DNA of 64,000 nt from Microvelia longipes. Its lineage: Eukaryota; Arthropoda; Insecta; Hemiptera; Veliidae. Below are positions 36,721 through 48,303 of the stretch, piece by piece. Location of the stretch: NCBI GenBank assembly GCA_018340805.1, contig JACMZG010001911.1, positions 36,989,200 through 37,053,199 on the forward strand, read 5' to 3'. Both the position numbers and the translations under genes were made by a program. The notes below the pieces were generated by a model. That model ran no database searches. It saw only the letters and a program-made list of their open reading frames with translations, and was not told the origin of the DNA. Position 1 is the stretch's first letter. Every line of letters starts with the position of its first letter.

Positions 36721-39700
36721 CCTCCTTTGCTTATTAGATTGTTAATTAAATTGGATAAATACTCTATTCCCATTATTTTCGGTCTTCAACTAAAAATTGA
36801 TGAGATTATTAATGAGATTGGCATTTCTTACTGTTATTTTTCAAGAAAATAATCAATCGTTTTGGTTATGAATTATGATTACATAGTCCAACTTTCGATA
36901 ACTCTCGGTTACTTTGTATAATAAATGTATCTGTTTGTAATTGTAGCCTCTGTTTAGCACTATCGAACAAGACGACAAAAAAGTAGTCACATTATTCTCT
37001 TTAAAAAAATTAATTATAACAAATGTTTTTATGACAAATACGAATGTTAATGTTTAGCTTGAATATAAAAAGGGTTTGGAAATAGTTTTTTGAAAATTTA
37101 TTAGTCGTTTTAATTTAATTACGTGGTTTTTGAAAACTTAACAAATATGTAATACTCAATATATTATAGTATATGAAATTTTGTATTACACTAATATATG
37201 TGCATGGTATAATTTTCATATTAACAATTTGATTCGAATATATGTGATATTATTCTCAAGCATAAAGAATTGAAAAATAAATATATTATCGATATTGTAA
37301 ATTAGTTGTCCATTTTAATTTTTGTATTTATATAGTATTAAACTATAAACATCTCATTATCTATAACTAATTACTAATTAAAATATTATTCTTATCTTGT
37401 ATTCTTAAAGATTTAAAAACACTGATTGTCATAAATAATGTTTACTGTATAATTATAATATGTTTCGTCAAGTAATCCATACTATTAATAATACGATGCC
37501 TACACTTATGTTAGCTTGTATACGGGCAAAATAAATGCATATCGTCTCATCTATTCTTATCTATTTTTTTCTTTACTTCTTCTCTCTTCTCACCTCTCCA
37601 TTTTACTTCTCATCAGGACACAAAATCTTTACACATTAAATCAACATAAGATAAACTACTGTTTTTCACACTAAGATTGATGGTCACCGCTTTTGTGTGA
37701 ATTCAGTGAAAGGCAATAGGTAAGAAAAATAGAATATAAAAGACGGTAAAATTAAGTGTTCGAAAAATTAAAAATCGTTACGTTTTTTTTTTCCGCATTG
37801 GGAAGGTCTAATGTATCACCAAAAGTAATGACATTTTATAATAACAATCATTTTACTACACTTAGGAGATTAATTGAGACGTTGCTTGCGCGATTTCATT
37901 CATGAGTAAGACTTTAAGAACAAATTTTAACTCTTGCTTAATCGTTAAATTCTTTTGTTAATAAAAGTAATAAAATAAAATAGTAAAAATATGTCTGCAT
38001 AAGTGGCTTGTAAAAAGCAATCAGTACTTAAAAATTTGGTTCATTTAAAAAGTTTTATTTTTATTCATTAATGAAATCTAAAGTATATAGTTGAATTTCA
38101 CATTGGGAGGTGGGTATGACATTTTGTAATATAGTTTCGTTATTAATAAATATAAATAAATCTGCAATGTAGTTTAATTAAACAAACAAATTATAGTTAG
38201 AGCTTTTTTAAATTTACCAATCAAATGCACAATAAACAAATAAAGTAGTTAAAAATAACAAGCGTTAAATATAAATCAACATGCCGATTAATTAATTATT
38301 TATTAAATTTCACATTCCTTACAAAAAAATATGGTAAAAAGTTTTAAAGCAAATACCAGAGTGACATTTTCAGCCTTAAATACAATTTTTTGACTGTACT
38401 GGAACAGTACAATTTGGATTATTGTTTTAGGCATACCTTTATGTTCACTCGTTAAGGTTTGAGTGTGCGCTATGTGGAAAATTGCATTGCGTTTAGTTAC
38501 TTTGCTCCAATGTCACGATGAATCAACTCAAACGTATTGTTGAGTTAGTTAGGCTCATATGTTTGAACAATCAAGCGGTGAGTAACTTACAGTAATGTGA
38601 AAATATGTCAAACATAATCACTTACAAAACTTTATCGACTCAAGTAAATCTCTGCATTAGCTCTGCAGTGAGTAAAATTCAATTCCAATGCAGTACTTCT
38701 GCATCAAATATCCGTAATTAAAGATAACCTAACTTGACTTTAGAAACAAATGTTTATCCTCATAAAATGTTTAAAATACTACTTCTGATTATTTTTTAAC
38801 TGAATGTAAATTCTAAATAGACAAATACTTGTTGTTAAAGGGTAAATCTTTTTAACTTTAATCTTAAGTTTAAGATAGACAAGTAAAAAAGCTATTTTTA
38901 TTTTCTCTACTGTTATTAATTGTTTATGTATGGTATATATGAACGTATTGTTAAAATAAAAGGACATTAAGCAGAAATTAGATAACTGAAAACAAGGCTG
39001 CCTGTATTTATAATTTTTACATATTATAAATACTGATATTTTTACACTTATAACAACCTTTGATGTTTAAATATTTAAAAAAAATATTATAGCAGTAATT
39101 ATGTTATAATTATTATTCTGCTATAATTATTATACTGAATGTTACATTATTCTGCTGTTATGTTTTGCAATTGAATTCTGTATTGTTTTAATTACAGAAT
39201 TCTAAAAAATAAAAACATTTATAGCAATCCTTGTGTCTAGCAAGTTTTAGTTGATAACAGTAGCTAGGCTGTTAAACTCAAACACTAGTTGCAACACTAG
39301 TAATATTGCCACAGGTGGTTTTATGTTTGAACATATCAATTGATAGTACAAGTGGTGGAAGTAACTAAGTAACGTTTTACTTTTGATCTCATTAATAGAT
39401 TATTTAAACCCCTTTTAAATATTTTTCTAGCCTGCCTAATATTAAGTTGGAGGCAGACGATTTAATTTATATTTTCTTCAATTATTTGAAAGTTAACAGG
39501 GGATATATCTAAAACATTGAGGATGGAATAGGATGTTTTAGGGTTTGCCAAATAATCTAACACACGCAAATAACCAAATTTTATTTATTCGCCCGAAATT
39601 TGTATTAATTTAAAGATTGCAAAATGGTTGCCGAGGCACTGATAAAATATATACGTTTATCAGCTAAATACTGCAACAGTTCTATACCATTACAGTTCGA

Positions 39701-41489
39701 TGGAGCAAAATCATTGAAGGAACGAAAGTTACTTTTCTTCAATTTAAAATGCAAAAAATATGGTTCCGGTCTTGCACCAAATAAATATTGTATACTTTTG
39801 CCAATAAAGAACTTGTTAAAAAAATATTAAATTAAAATGACATATTTGGCTAAAAATTTTCTGTAAAAACTGAAGTATAAACCTTTATAGTGAGATAACC
39901 TGTGTTTATTAATATGTTACACATTATAGCTCCAACATTAAAAGCACCTTATTTCTGGGTAGCCCGTATGTTCGTCAGTGATATAGGATGTTCATGTTTT
40001 GCTACTTGTATATCATTTTTGTGATGACTATACTAAGTTGAAAATCTTGAATTTTTAAAGCAAGCTTGAAAAAAGGGTAATCCTGATGATTTCACTATAA
40101 TTAATAACAACGAGATCAACCAGTAAACGAAACTAAATTTGTAATTTAGTCCTTCTTGCAGCGGACTGCTATTTAATTTTTAACGACATGACTACATTCA
40201 AATAAATACATTAAAATAAATAATTTTATTTAAATAAAATAATTGGTTTTAAATGTAACAGAATTTCTGGATATTTAAGAGAGATTTAAGATTTTGAATC
40301 AATTACGTACTTGAACACCGTTTGATGTAAAACAATGCCAATACAGAATAGATTCAACGACTCTTGTGCTCCCTAACTCTGTAAAGATCTGAATTTCTGG
40401 GTTAATTGTTACTAACTGCTTCATACCCAATAGCTTTTAATAAGAATTTGGTTTCTGTTGAAATCTATACATATTAGACATTTTTGGTTAGGCTCCTTTT
40501 TCTCAAACAATTTTTAAAACTTTCAATGCCACTCTTGTGCTTTTAACAATTCAGAGTTTTTGTTAATGTTTAGTTAGTTCCATGTTTAAGTATTTTCCGC
40601 TAGTTTTTATCCTCTTGAGCTTTTAAAAAAATGGTTTTATTGAGATAATTAATGCTTAATCGCTGTCATTTAGGCATCACAGTCTATGTTCATTATAAAA
40701 AAAATGTCTCTCGTGTTACAAGGAGACCAAAATGTGACATATCAGTAAAAAACTGCTTTAAAAGAAAACTGCTAGTATTTAAGTTCTTTTACATTGAAAC
40801 TTCTTTAAGGTTTTCTAAACAACGTAAAAAAGTAAATTACACTCCTTCCATTTAATATGAGCACTTTATGTATGTATCTGTTACAACTGAGTTGTGATGC
40901 CTGGTAAATAATTTCAAACAAAACCATGACTTTGTGTCTTAGGTCATTACAAGCAGTATTTACTTTGAATTTGATGTTAATCTAATATTTCTGTAAGAAT
41001 TATATTTAAAATGCATTGAATTATTGATAAATTATAATTTATCTATTAGCAATACTATTTTTTAACATTAAAATGTTACTACTCATGAAGCAATCTCAAT
41101 TAATCTCCATTAGGTTAAATATCTGTAGCCTAGTTTAATTTCACTTTACTTTAATATTCTATTTCTCCTATGCCTTTCACTGATCCTTTACCTCAATTGT
41201 GGACAGACTGATAAGAGTATGATGATAAATGGTAGTAAAAAAAATGTAGAATGTGTATGTTCATTTTGCCTATAACTGTAGAATTATTAATAGGGTTTAC
41301 TTGACATTTTATTTAATTATTTTGCAATTGTTAATAATAGATATATTTTATAGATTAGATTGTTTTATAAATATTTTATGATAATTATTTTAATCTTGGA
41401 TTTTTATCGAAATTAATATTATACATGCAAATTTGTTTCATCAATTATTATGTATTTAATTTTGGTTAAGTTTTCAACTAATTAAAAGT
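36721..41489. other. Intron sequence with no recognised feature
   Basis: This AT-rich unique-looking sequence lies between the two arms of the inverted pair. I see a weak direct similarity around 37795 and 38103 (CATTGGGAAGGT and CATTGGGAGGTG, each followed by an ATGACATTTT motif), which may be a degraded duplicated element. No coding region or named repeat was found. Confidence 0.5.
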
Positions 41490-44400
41490 GATAGTGAAGA
41501 AAAAAAGAAGATTTGATAGATAATGAGTAAAATACAACATTTAAGGCCTTTCTGCTAATTTTCCTTAGACAGAACTCTGTTCCTTATGATTTATAAGATC
41601 ATATTTTATTTATTCGTATAAATTTGTCTATCGAATCTACGCCAGCCTTTACTTTACAATAACTTCCTGTTGCTTTAACTTCAAACTACTCAAGTTCCAC
41701 TAAACTTTAAAGTTTAGTAACAGTAAACTTTAATTTTCTTTTACACCCCTAATAGATCTACTATCGTAATACTAAGTAAATCTACTTTGAGGGTCCTAAA
41801 TTCTGCCCGAACCTTTATTCTTCCTCATTCTGTCAGTGATAAATTCTACTATTTCCTCCTCCTGATTTGTTGTTACATTTGTAGATCTACCTAAATTTAC
41901 CTAATATTTAAGATTAAAAAACTTCTTATCTAAGCTATGCAGTTGCTAAACTAAGGGTTGTGTATTTTATCAGTTCAACTTTTCATTTGTGTTAAGACGC
42001 CTTCAGTGCAGCCTGTGATTGCCTCATCATTCTATCTATTGTTTGGTCCGACCCCAAGCTCTCTCCCTTGTACTCTTCCCCTTTAACTTTTACTTGAAAA
42101 TCTTTTTTGTCTTTTCTGTTGAATGAATATTCTCTTTTTCTGTTTTTCCTCAAGAAAATGTCTTTTTTTCTTTACAGTTTTTATCTCTAACCCCGTCACT
42201 CTCCTTTTTAATGATGACTGACAATTTAGAAATGATAAACCCTTTTTTTGTTTTAACTTTCTCATATTTTTTAGAATGTTTTTTGCTTAATGTTGAGATT
42301 TTTGCTACATTTCTTTTATGGCATAAAGAATATTTTCAAACTTATTCTGTTGAGATTATTATTTAGATTTAGAAAAGCCTGGTCATCGAGCTCTATTACC
42401 TTTTTTACAATGAGCTAACAAAACATTAATTAAAAATCAATTTGGGAAATTATATCGGACGGAAGATCCTGTGCTATGGTGTCTCATTATTCTTAACATA
42501 TCACTTAAAACTCTGAAACGAAGCCTATTCATTTTCTTCTATCGAATGCATGTCAATGATTCGGGATAAAAATTTATCTTTAATTTTTTTAAGGTTTTTT
42601 TCACTCAGATCTTGGTTACATTCTTTTCATTATTACAAAACTAATAATCTGCTTTTAAACTAGATTGTGGTTTCTTAGGCGTTACAACTCGATAGCTGGG
42701 TAGAGAAAAAATGAGAAAAAATATAGCTCCATTTTTAAGAGAGGGGGTTTTAATCAAGTTGCAAAAATGGAATGGTACAAATGTAAGTTTAATTTCTATT
42801 GCAGGGTTGAATCATGAACTGCTATTTCTGGAGGTTGGTTTCTTGTTATCGATAAAACTTAAATCTTTGATTTGTTTAATATTAATTTGTTAAAACACCA
42901 AACGAGTGTAGTAAAAAACTAATTACAATCGTCTCTAATTTTCCTGCTTTAGCAAAATCTATCCATTTTTGCATTGTCTGAGTATCAATTCATACGGTTT
43001 TAATCTGTTTATATGACAAAATATTCATTGAATAATCTACGTTTATCAATAACAATTATTCGTATTTTCCATTCTAATAAATTATTTACAATGCAGTATA
43101 ATATTGTCTAGTATTATACATGCATTTCATGGGCATCTTTTATGCTTAATAATTTGTTGGCTTTGTTAAGGTTAACGTCAAATGTCGATTCAGTTAATTA
43201 CAAGGCATTGATAATGCATATGGAAACTCCATCTCTTGCGTATCTCCCCTCTGGTTTCTCCTATGTTTCCCTTACTAAGATTATCCCTCTACCTTGTGTC
43301 TACTGCTATTTCTAATTAATATTGTTACCAAGGTTTTGAAACACAACGTTACCACATGAAATAAACCCCCAATTAAATATTTAATACTGTATTCTCTCCC
43401 TAGTCCAAGTTTTAGAAGTATCTAACGTATTAGATTATAATTTAGCGTATGATTATTATTTTAAGCATTTTCAACGTATATACCTTATACTCAAAGTTCA
43501 TGCGACGTACTCTTAAAACCATTTTTATTCGTAATTTTAATTTATAAAATTGTGTAAACTACTTGTAAAACATTTGTATTATTTGGTTTAAAAGAAATCT
43601 AGTACGATGGTTGTATGATGCTTTTATTAAGTTTCATGAATCATTGTTTAAAAAACACTACCTTTTCTGTTTGATTTCAAGATGTTTAGTGTGTAATTTT
43701 AAGTATAACTTTTGTTAAAATTATTGGTTAGTTAATTTTAGTCATAAACAGTAGAATATTATTAATGTCAAGTAAACCCCAACTTAGCTTGTTTTATATT
43801 TTATTGTTTTGCTCTATATTATGTGTTTAGAATTGAATTATTATTACGTAAAGGTCTATTGTAGATGATCGCTCATACCTAATTTTCATCTAGTCTAGTT
43901 AAAGAGTTATTTTTATAGCTCTAGAATATTTTTATAGCGTGTCTTTAAAGCAATAATAATTAGCACATTTATGCGTGGGACTGAATACTTTCATATTGTT
44001 AACATGTAGTTTGGATATGGGACCTGAGGTCTGTCTATAACAATTTCAGTATCGAAATGTTGTTGGCCAATCCGAGAAATCTTTGAAATATTAGATGGTC
44101 CCAAAATATCTTTCTTGTGTCAATAGAGATTTTGTAACAGGTCAGTGTTCCAAGGTAATATTGCAAGCGCATATCACACAACAGTTAAAACCTTTGTTAG
44201 GATTAGAGGTTGGAAACTATGTGTTGTAACTTTATTATAACATTTAATATCTTAGTAGCCAACCGTAAAAGGAACTCACATTTTAAAAAAAACATGCGTG
44301 ACATGAAAAAATAGAAAGTCCGTTTCAGGATCTATTGTTCCGTGAGTGTATTATTAGGTATGCAGGAACAACCTCAGGTAGCATGCATCTACAGTGCTCA

Positions 44401-45400
44401 AAGTTTTGTTTATAGTTGGTTTAGCTATTAATAAATACTATTTATATATATTAAAAGTGTAGATCATGCTCCTAAGAGGATAGTCTTAGCGCCCGGTGCC
44501 CCGAAATCGAGTGCTTAAGCGGCCTGTAATCGGTGCTTTGTAGGCCTGCAATTATTTGGTTTTTTTTAACTAAACATTTTTATTAACTTTTTTGTTGCAA
44601 TATTACTGATTTAGTCCTACTTGTAAAACTTATAGTTTTTATTGTTTCGTATCCTTAATCAATTTCAGTGGCTCCTATGTTTCGGAATCATTATGAAAGT
44701 AAGGTTTTCGTTTCATTGGGCATGGATGACAGGGAAATGTGATTCAATGTGAAAAGCTTTCTTGATACCCGTTCCTCTTCTACATCATTTGATAACGAAG
44801 AACCTCGGAATTACTCATAGATAATACTATGCTGTTGTAAAATAAATGTAAATTGCAATTGTAAGCAATTAACAACTCCGAACTAAAATAAAGTAATACT
44901 AATACTGGAAATTATACACATAAGCGAACAATTGTGCATATATGTAAATCATAAAAATATATGGAAACGTATAAAAAAAATCAGGTAAATGGGACCATGG
45001 AACTTTTCCTTACTTCGAATTTGCTACGTTTATCCTCACTGTTTTGGACTCGCTTTGCTTGTCTTCAGAATATAAAAATCACCAAATTTATAGAAATATA
45101 GATGGAATACATCTTCGGACTCGCTGCGCTCGTCCTAAGACAGTAACACATTCGTTTTATTCCCAGCGTTCACTCACTCTTCGGATGCTGCTTAACATTT
45201 ATGATCCGACGTAAAACCAAACACTTATTTGCGGCATTGAAACAAAACTTAGTGTACTTATTTATTACGTAATTGGACACTAGTATCAAATTTCAACGCA
45301 ATTGAATCATTCATCCGATAAAAATGAAACTAAAGCTGATAATGTGATTTATTTGCCATTCACAATCAAATCAATCAAAACATAATTCCACGTTTTATGA
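41490..45400 (+). repeat. Source arm of the inverted pair
   Basis: This is the clean counterpart of the 29.75-36.72 kb block. Its sequence texture matches the rest of the intron, and it includes part of a CTTTTCCTCA-family element. A GC-rich patch at 44470-44555 is not recognised. The correspondence fades beyond about 45.4 kb, before the (TA)n tract. Confidence 0.75.
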
Positions 45401-45680
45401 ATTTTCAAACTTTTTGCTAACTAAGTATTGCCGGTCAAAGATGTCATCAAAAAATATTTTCCGTATTGAAGATTTTCTGAAGATTGATTTTTGTATTAAG
45501 TTTCGATTCTCTAGCAAAAATACATGGGGAGCTGTGATTAGAACAAACACACATACACAAGCACACACACACAGACAGGCAATATTGTGATAACTATTCA
45601 GAAAGTCTTAAAAACTCCTGAACGGATAATTTAGGTAAAATTCGTTTCCTGTAAACATAAGGAAGAAATGAGGAAATGTA
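44974..45680 (-). mobile_element. CTTTTCCTCA-family repeat, copy 9
   Basis: The copy starts AAAAAATCAGGTAAATGGGA and CCATGGAACTTTTCCTTACT, and ends AAGGAAGAAATGAGGAAATG. It contains GACTCGCTTTGCTTGTC and GACTCGCTGCGCTCGTC motifs and a CA microsatellite near 45555-45573. Its first half is also present, corrupted, in the 29.8-30.4 kb block. Confidence 0.55.
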
Positions 45681-45698
45681 AAAATAAACCAATGAAAA

Positions 45699-45811
<113 letters not shown>

Positions 45812-46213
45812 ATATATAGTAGAAGACCTTTCCTATTAATTACATCTTTTTAAAGAAAATTACGCTGAATCTAATAACTACTTCTATAGTTTTTGATCGG
45901 ACTGGCCCAGAATCCTGGCAACCATAGAGATATATACTGGAGGGAGCATAGGCTATCTTAATACATTGAGAGGCCTGAAACCTTTTTAGTGGGGCTCTCA
46001 GGGGCTCTGTGTAACCTCATTGAAACCTCCTCTAAGAGGTAGTTTGTTTATCTTGTGATTTGTATTTTAAACATTCTACTATATAATTTACTGTTTGTTT
46101 GTTCTGTTTATTTGATGATAATGATAATCGAATGTGGTCAGGTTACTTTTTCGATGTTTCAAAATTCAACCAATAGGGCCCCTCTAGTAATATATCTCTA
46201 TGCTGGCAACAGG

Positions 46214-46951
46214 ATTCACTTTTACTTTTCCTCACCTACGAACGTAGGTATGTAAAAGTGTAAAAAATATAACCCTAAAATATAAAACCCAGGTTTTATT
46301 ATAACTATCCATTATAGGCACTTTTATGGTTTTATCATTCTGTGCGTTTAACTTCTGTCTGTGTTCAGCTCTACCTAGTTTGCTGAGTTAATAGTTTAAA
46401 AAAAATCGTGAAAAATATGAAATTTAAATTGAAGTTTTACTTAAATCTACATTTCATAAGTGAGAAATAGATCTATGGTCTAATTAAGAATTTTTATTTT
46501 GTTTTTGATCGCTATTTTGAAAACATTGGCTTTTTAATTTTTAAAATTTGAACTGTCTTCAAATTCCAAACTTCAAACTATTGTGAAAAAAATGTGATAA
46601 TTGCTTTAATTTTAGTTTGTAAGTTAGTGTACTGGCTAAAATATTTTTTTTTTCTGAACAAAAATATTTTTTATATATTTGTGCAAGAATTAAATATATT
46701 GCTAATATTCCTTGAATGGTTTGAAATTAAACAAACTATAGGTATTTTTAATGGTTTCGTAAACATATGAAAGTAGTTTTTGTACTACATGATTGAATGG
46801 CTATCAACTGTATTACTTTTCGCATTAGGTAACTTTACTATTCTGACGTCGAGCGCAGCGAAACCGAAGTTATATAAGACAATTCAGAGGTTGAACGAAC
46901 CGAATCCGAATTTGTGTGGAAAAGTACCGAGGTACCCAGACCCGATTTTTC
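46214..46951 (+). mobile_element. CTTTTCCTCA-family repeat, copy 10
   Basis: The left end is CACTTTTACTTTTCCTCACC and the right end GGAAAAGTACCGAGGTACCC with CCGATTTTT. TCGAGCGCAGCGAAACCGAA lies near the right end. Its interior matches copy 5 (10.36-11.51 kb) better than copy 1, so at least two subfamilies exist. Confidence 0.5.
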
Positions 46952-47081
46952 ATAAATAAATTGTTTCATCTATATACGTATAACTTCATGTACGCTATTA
47001 TACGTTCTTTACATTTACAGTTTTAATATTAATTAGCGTCTATCTAAATATCTTTGTATACTTTAATTTAATCAAAAAACG

Positions 47082-47104
47082 GTATGATACTATATTTATC
47101 ATAC
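47082..47104. repeat. Hairpin at the element's target site
   Basis: GTATGATA and TATCATAC form an exact 8-bp inverted pair around CTATATT, ending within the 6-bp target duplication on the left side of the Polinton-like element. Confidence 0.4.
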
Positions 47105-47107
47105 TGC
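47102..47107. repeat. Left target-site duplication TACTGC
   Basis: TACTGC lies directly outside the left terminal repeat and is repeated directly outside the right one (52154-52159). Six base pairs is the length made by Polinton/Maverick integrases. Confidence 0.8.
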
Positions 47108-47139
47108 AGTAGGGGCAAAAGGGGCATTCTGGCACCTCC

Positions 47140-47205
47140 TCCACCTCCTCCTCCTCCTCCACCTCCTCCACCGCCACCACCACCTCCTCCTCCACCGCCT
47201 CCTCC
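47140..47205. repeat. CCT-rich triplet repeat in the left inverted repeat
   Basis: The tract is a pyrimidine-rich run of CCT/CCA triplets about 30-100 bp from the element's end, mirrored as GGA/GGT at about 52053-52122. The strand asymmetry could favour unusual DNA structures. The arginine- and tryptophan-rich frames across it have no obvious meaning. Confidence 0.7.
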
Positions 47206-47622
47206 TCAAGCATCTCTTTATAGTTTTATATCCCCCCCTCTCTTTTGCTTTGCATAGTGTAATAACAGTAACATTAAATATGCTTTGCATAAAAATAAAT
47301 AGGTCCCCACCATATAGGTAGAAGCAGGATGATTTTAGGTGTGAAGTAGTAGACCACCCTGGATAAGTGTCTCTCTTAGTAAAAAGCCTTCCCACCACGT
47401 CAAGGTGGAGACACATCGGGAAGGTGTACAGTGCCCCGTCCTCGCACTGTACTATGGCGACCATCCTCTTTAAAAAAATATCGCCTCTATATATTTGTTT
47501 TGTATTTTTTTATATTTTTAATTTTTTTGTATTTTTTTATATTTTTAATTTTTTTTTTTTATATTTTTATATTTTTTCTAACGTATTTACAATTACACTT
47601 ACATCTCGTTAGCGCCATATAG

Positions 47623-47790
47623 GTTTACGGGACGCTATGCCCACGCCAGTGACCTTAAAAGATGGAATATTGCGGTTACGGGACGCCATGCCACGCCAGG
47701 GACCGCTCTGAGGGTTTACGGGTCGCTATGCCACGCCAGGGACCCTCTATGGGTTTACGGGACGCCATGCCACGCCAGGGACCCAAATTA
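47623..47790. repeat. Four subterminal subrepeats of the left inverted repeat
   Basis: The core TTTACGGGACGCCATGCCAC followed by GCCAGGGACC recurs four times, beginning near 47623, 47674, 47714 and 47753. The spacing is about 51, 40 and 39 bp. The units are CpG-rich in AT-rich surroundings. The right inverted repeat has the mirror set (about 51478-51645). Arrays like this could be protein-binding sites for transposition or packaging, which is inference. Confidence 0.75.
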
Positions 47791-47872
47791 TGGCACGCTT
47801 CGCCATACTAGAGTTCCATCTCGTATTTGCGGCAGCTGCTGAGACATGAGTGTAAGGCTATTTAACATATGA

Positions 47873-48226
47873 TTAAACTCTAAGAATAAACTCGAAAATA
47901 AATCCCACTCTGGTTTTTTTTAAAACAACAAATATTTTATCTTCTTCATTCGAACAAATCGGACGAATAATAACTTGACGTCCGTGAAATTTAGGATTAA
48001 CCAATCTTACTTTTATTAAACCAAATTTTCGACCAAGTTGTACATCTTCTTTTACTACGTTTTACAAAATAATTATCAATTTCATTTTTCGCGGATTCAA
48101 CAACTCAAAATCGGACATGTGAATGTTTACACTTCTTTTACCATGTTCTAATCTCAAGAAAGCTACACCTTTAACTAAACAAACTAATACCTTTTTACCG
48201 TCACTTAGATGGTAAATGGTCGACAT
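47873..48226 (-). pseudogene. Small broken gene, possibly PC4-like single-stranded-DNA-binding protein
   Basis: From ATG at 48224-48226 the frame runs 54 codons (stop at 48062-48064), starting MSTIYHLSDGKKVLVCLVKG. Immediately beyond, similar-looking coding sequence continues in the other two frames: one with SAKNEIDNYFVKRSK, and one running to a stop at 47873-47875 just inside the left inverted repeat. The pattern of an LSDGKKV strand, a VKG turn, a basic strand and an amphipathic helix with NEID resembles the PC4/p15 coactivator fold, a short ssDNA-binding dimer. This is a by-eye resemblance without a database match. The breaks may be decay or assembly indels. It lies downstream of the capsid-like gene on the same strand. 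Confidence 0.35.
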
Positions 48227-48303
48227 CTTGCGCAATACTGATTTATTATTGCTCTGCTTTCTTTATTTATACATACCCCCACCCCTCGACCAGACATGTC
48301 TAT

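Larger units (their letters stand above)
47108..47905. repeat. Left terminal inverted repeat, 798 bp
   Basis: The repeat begins AGTAGGGGCAAAAGGGGCAT and ends CTCGAAAATAAATCC. In order inward: a GGA/CCT-rich stretch (47135-47205), a unique part, a T-rich stretch (47490-47575), four short subrepeats (47623-47790), and about 115 bp of unique sequence. It matches the right repeat except for small indels in runs and a few single bases, for example an extra C in the first subrepeat. The stop codon of the small - strand gene lies in it (47873-47875). Confidence 0.9.

Noticed and set aside
44470..44555. GC-rich patch resembling a tRNA gene
   Set aside because: No convincing A and B boxes on either strand, and no cloverleaf.
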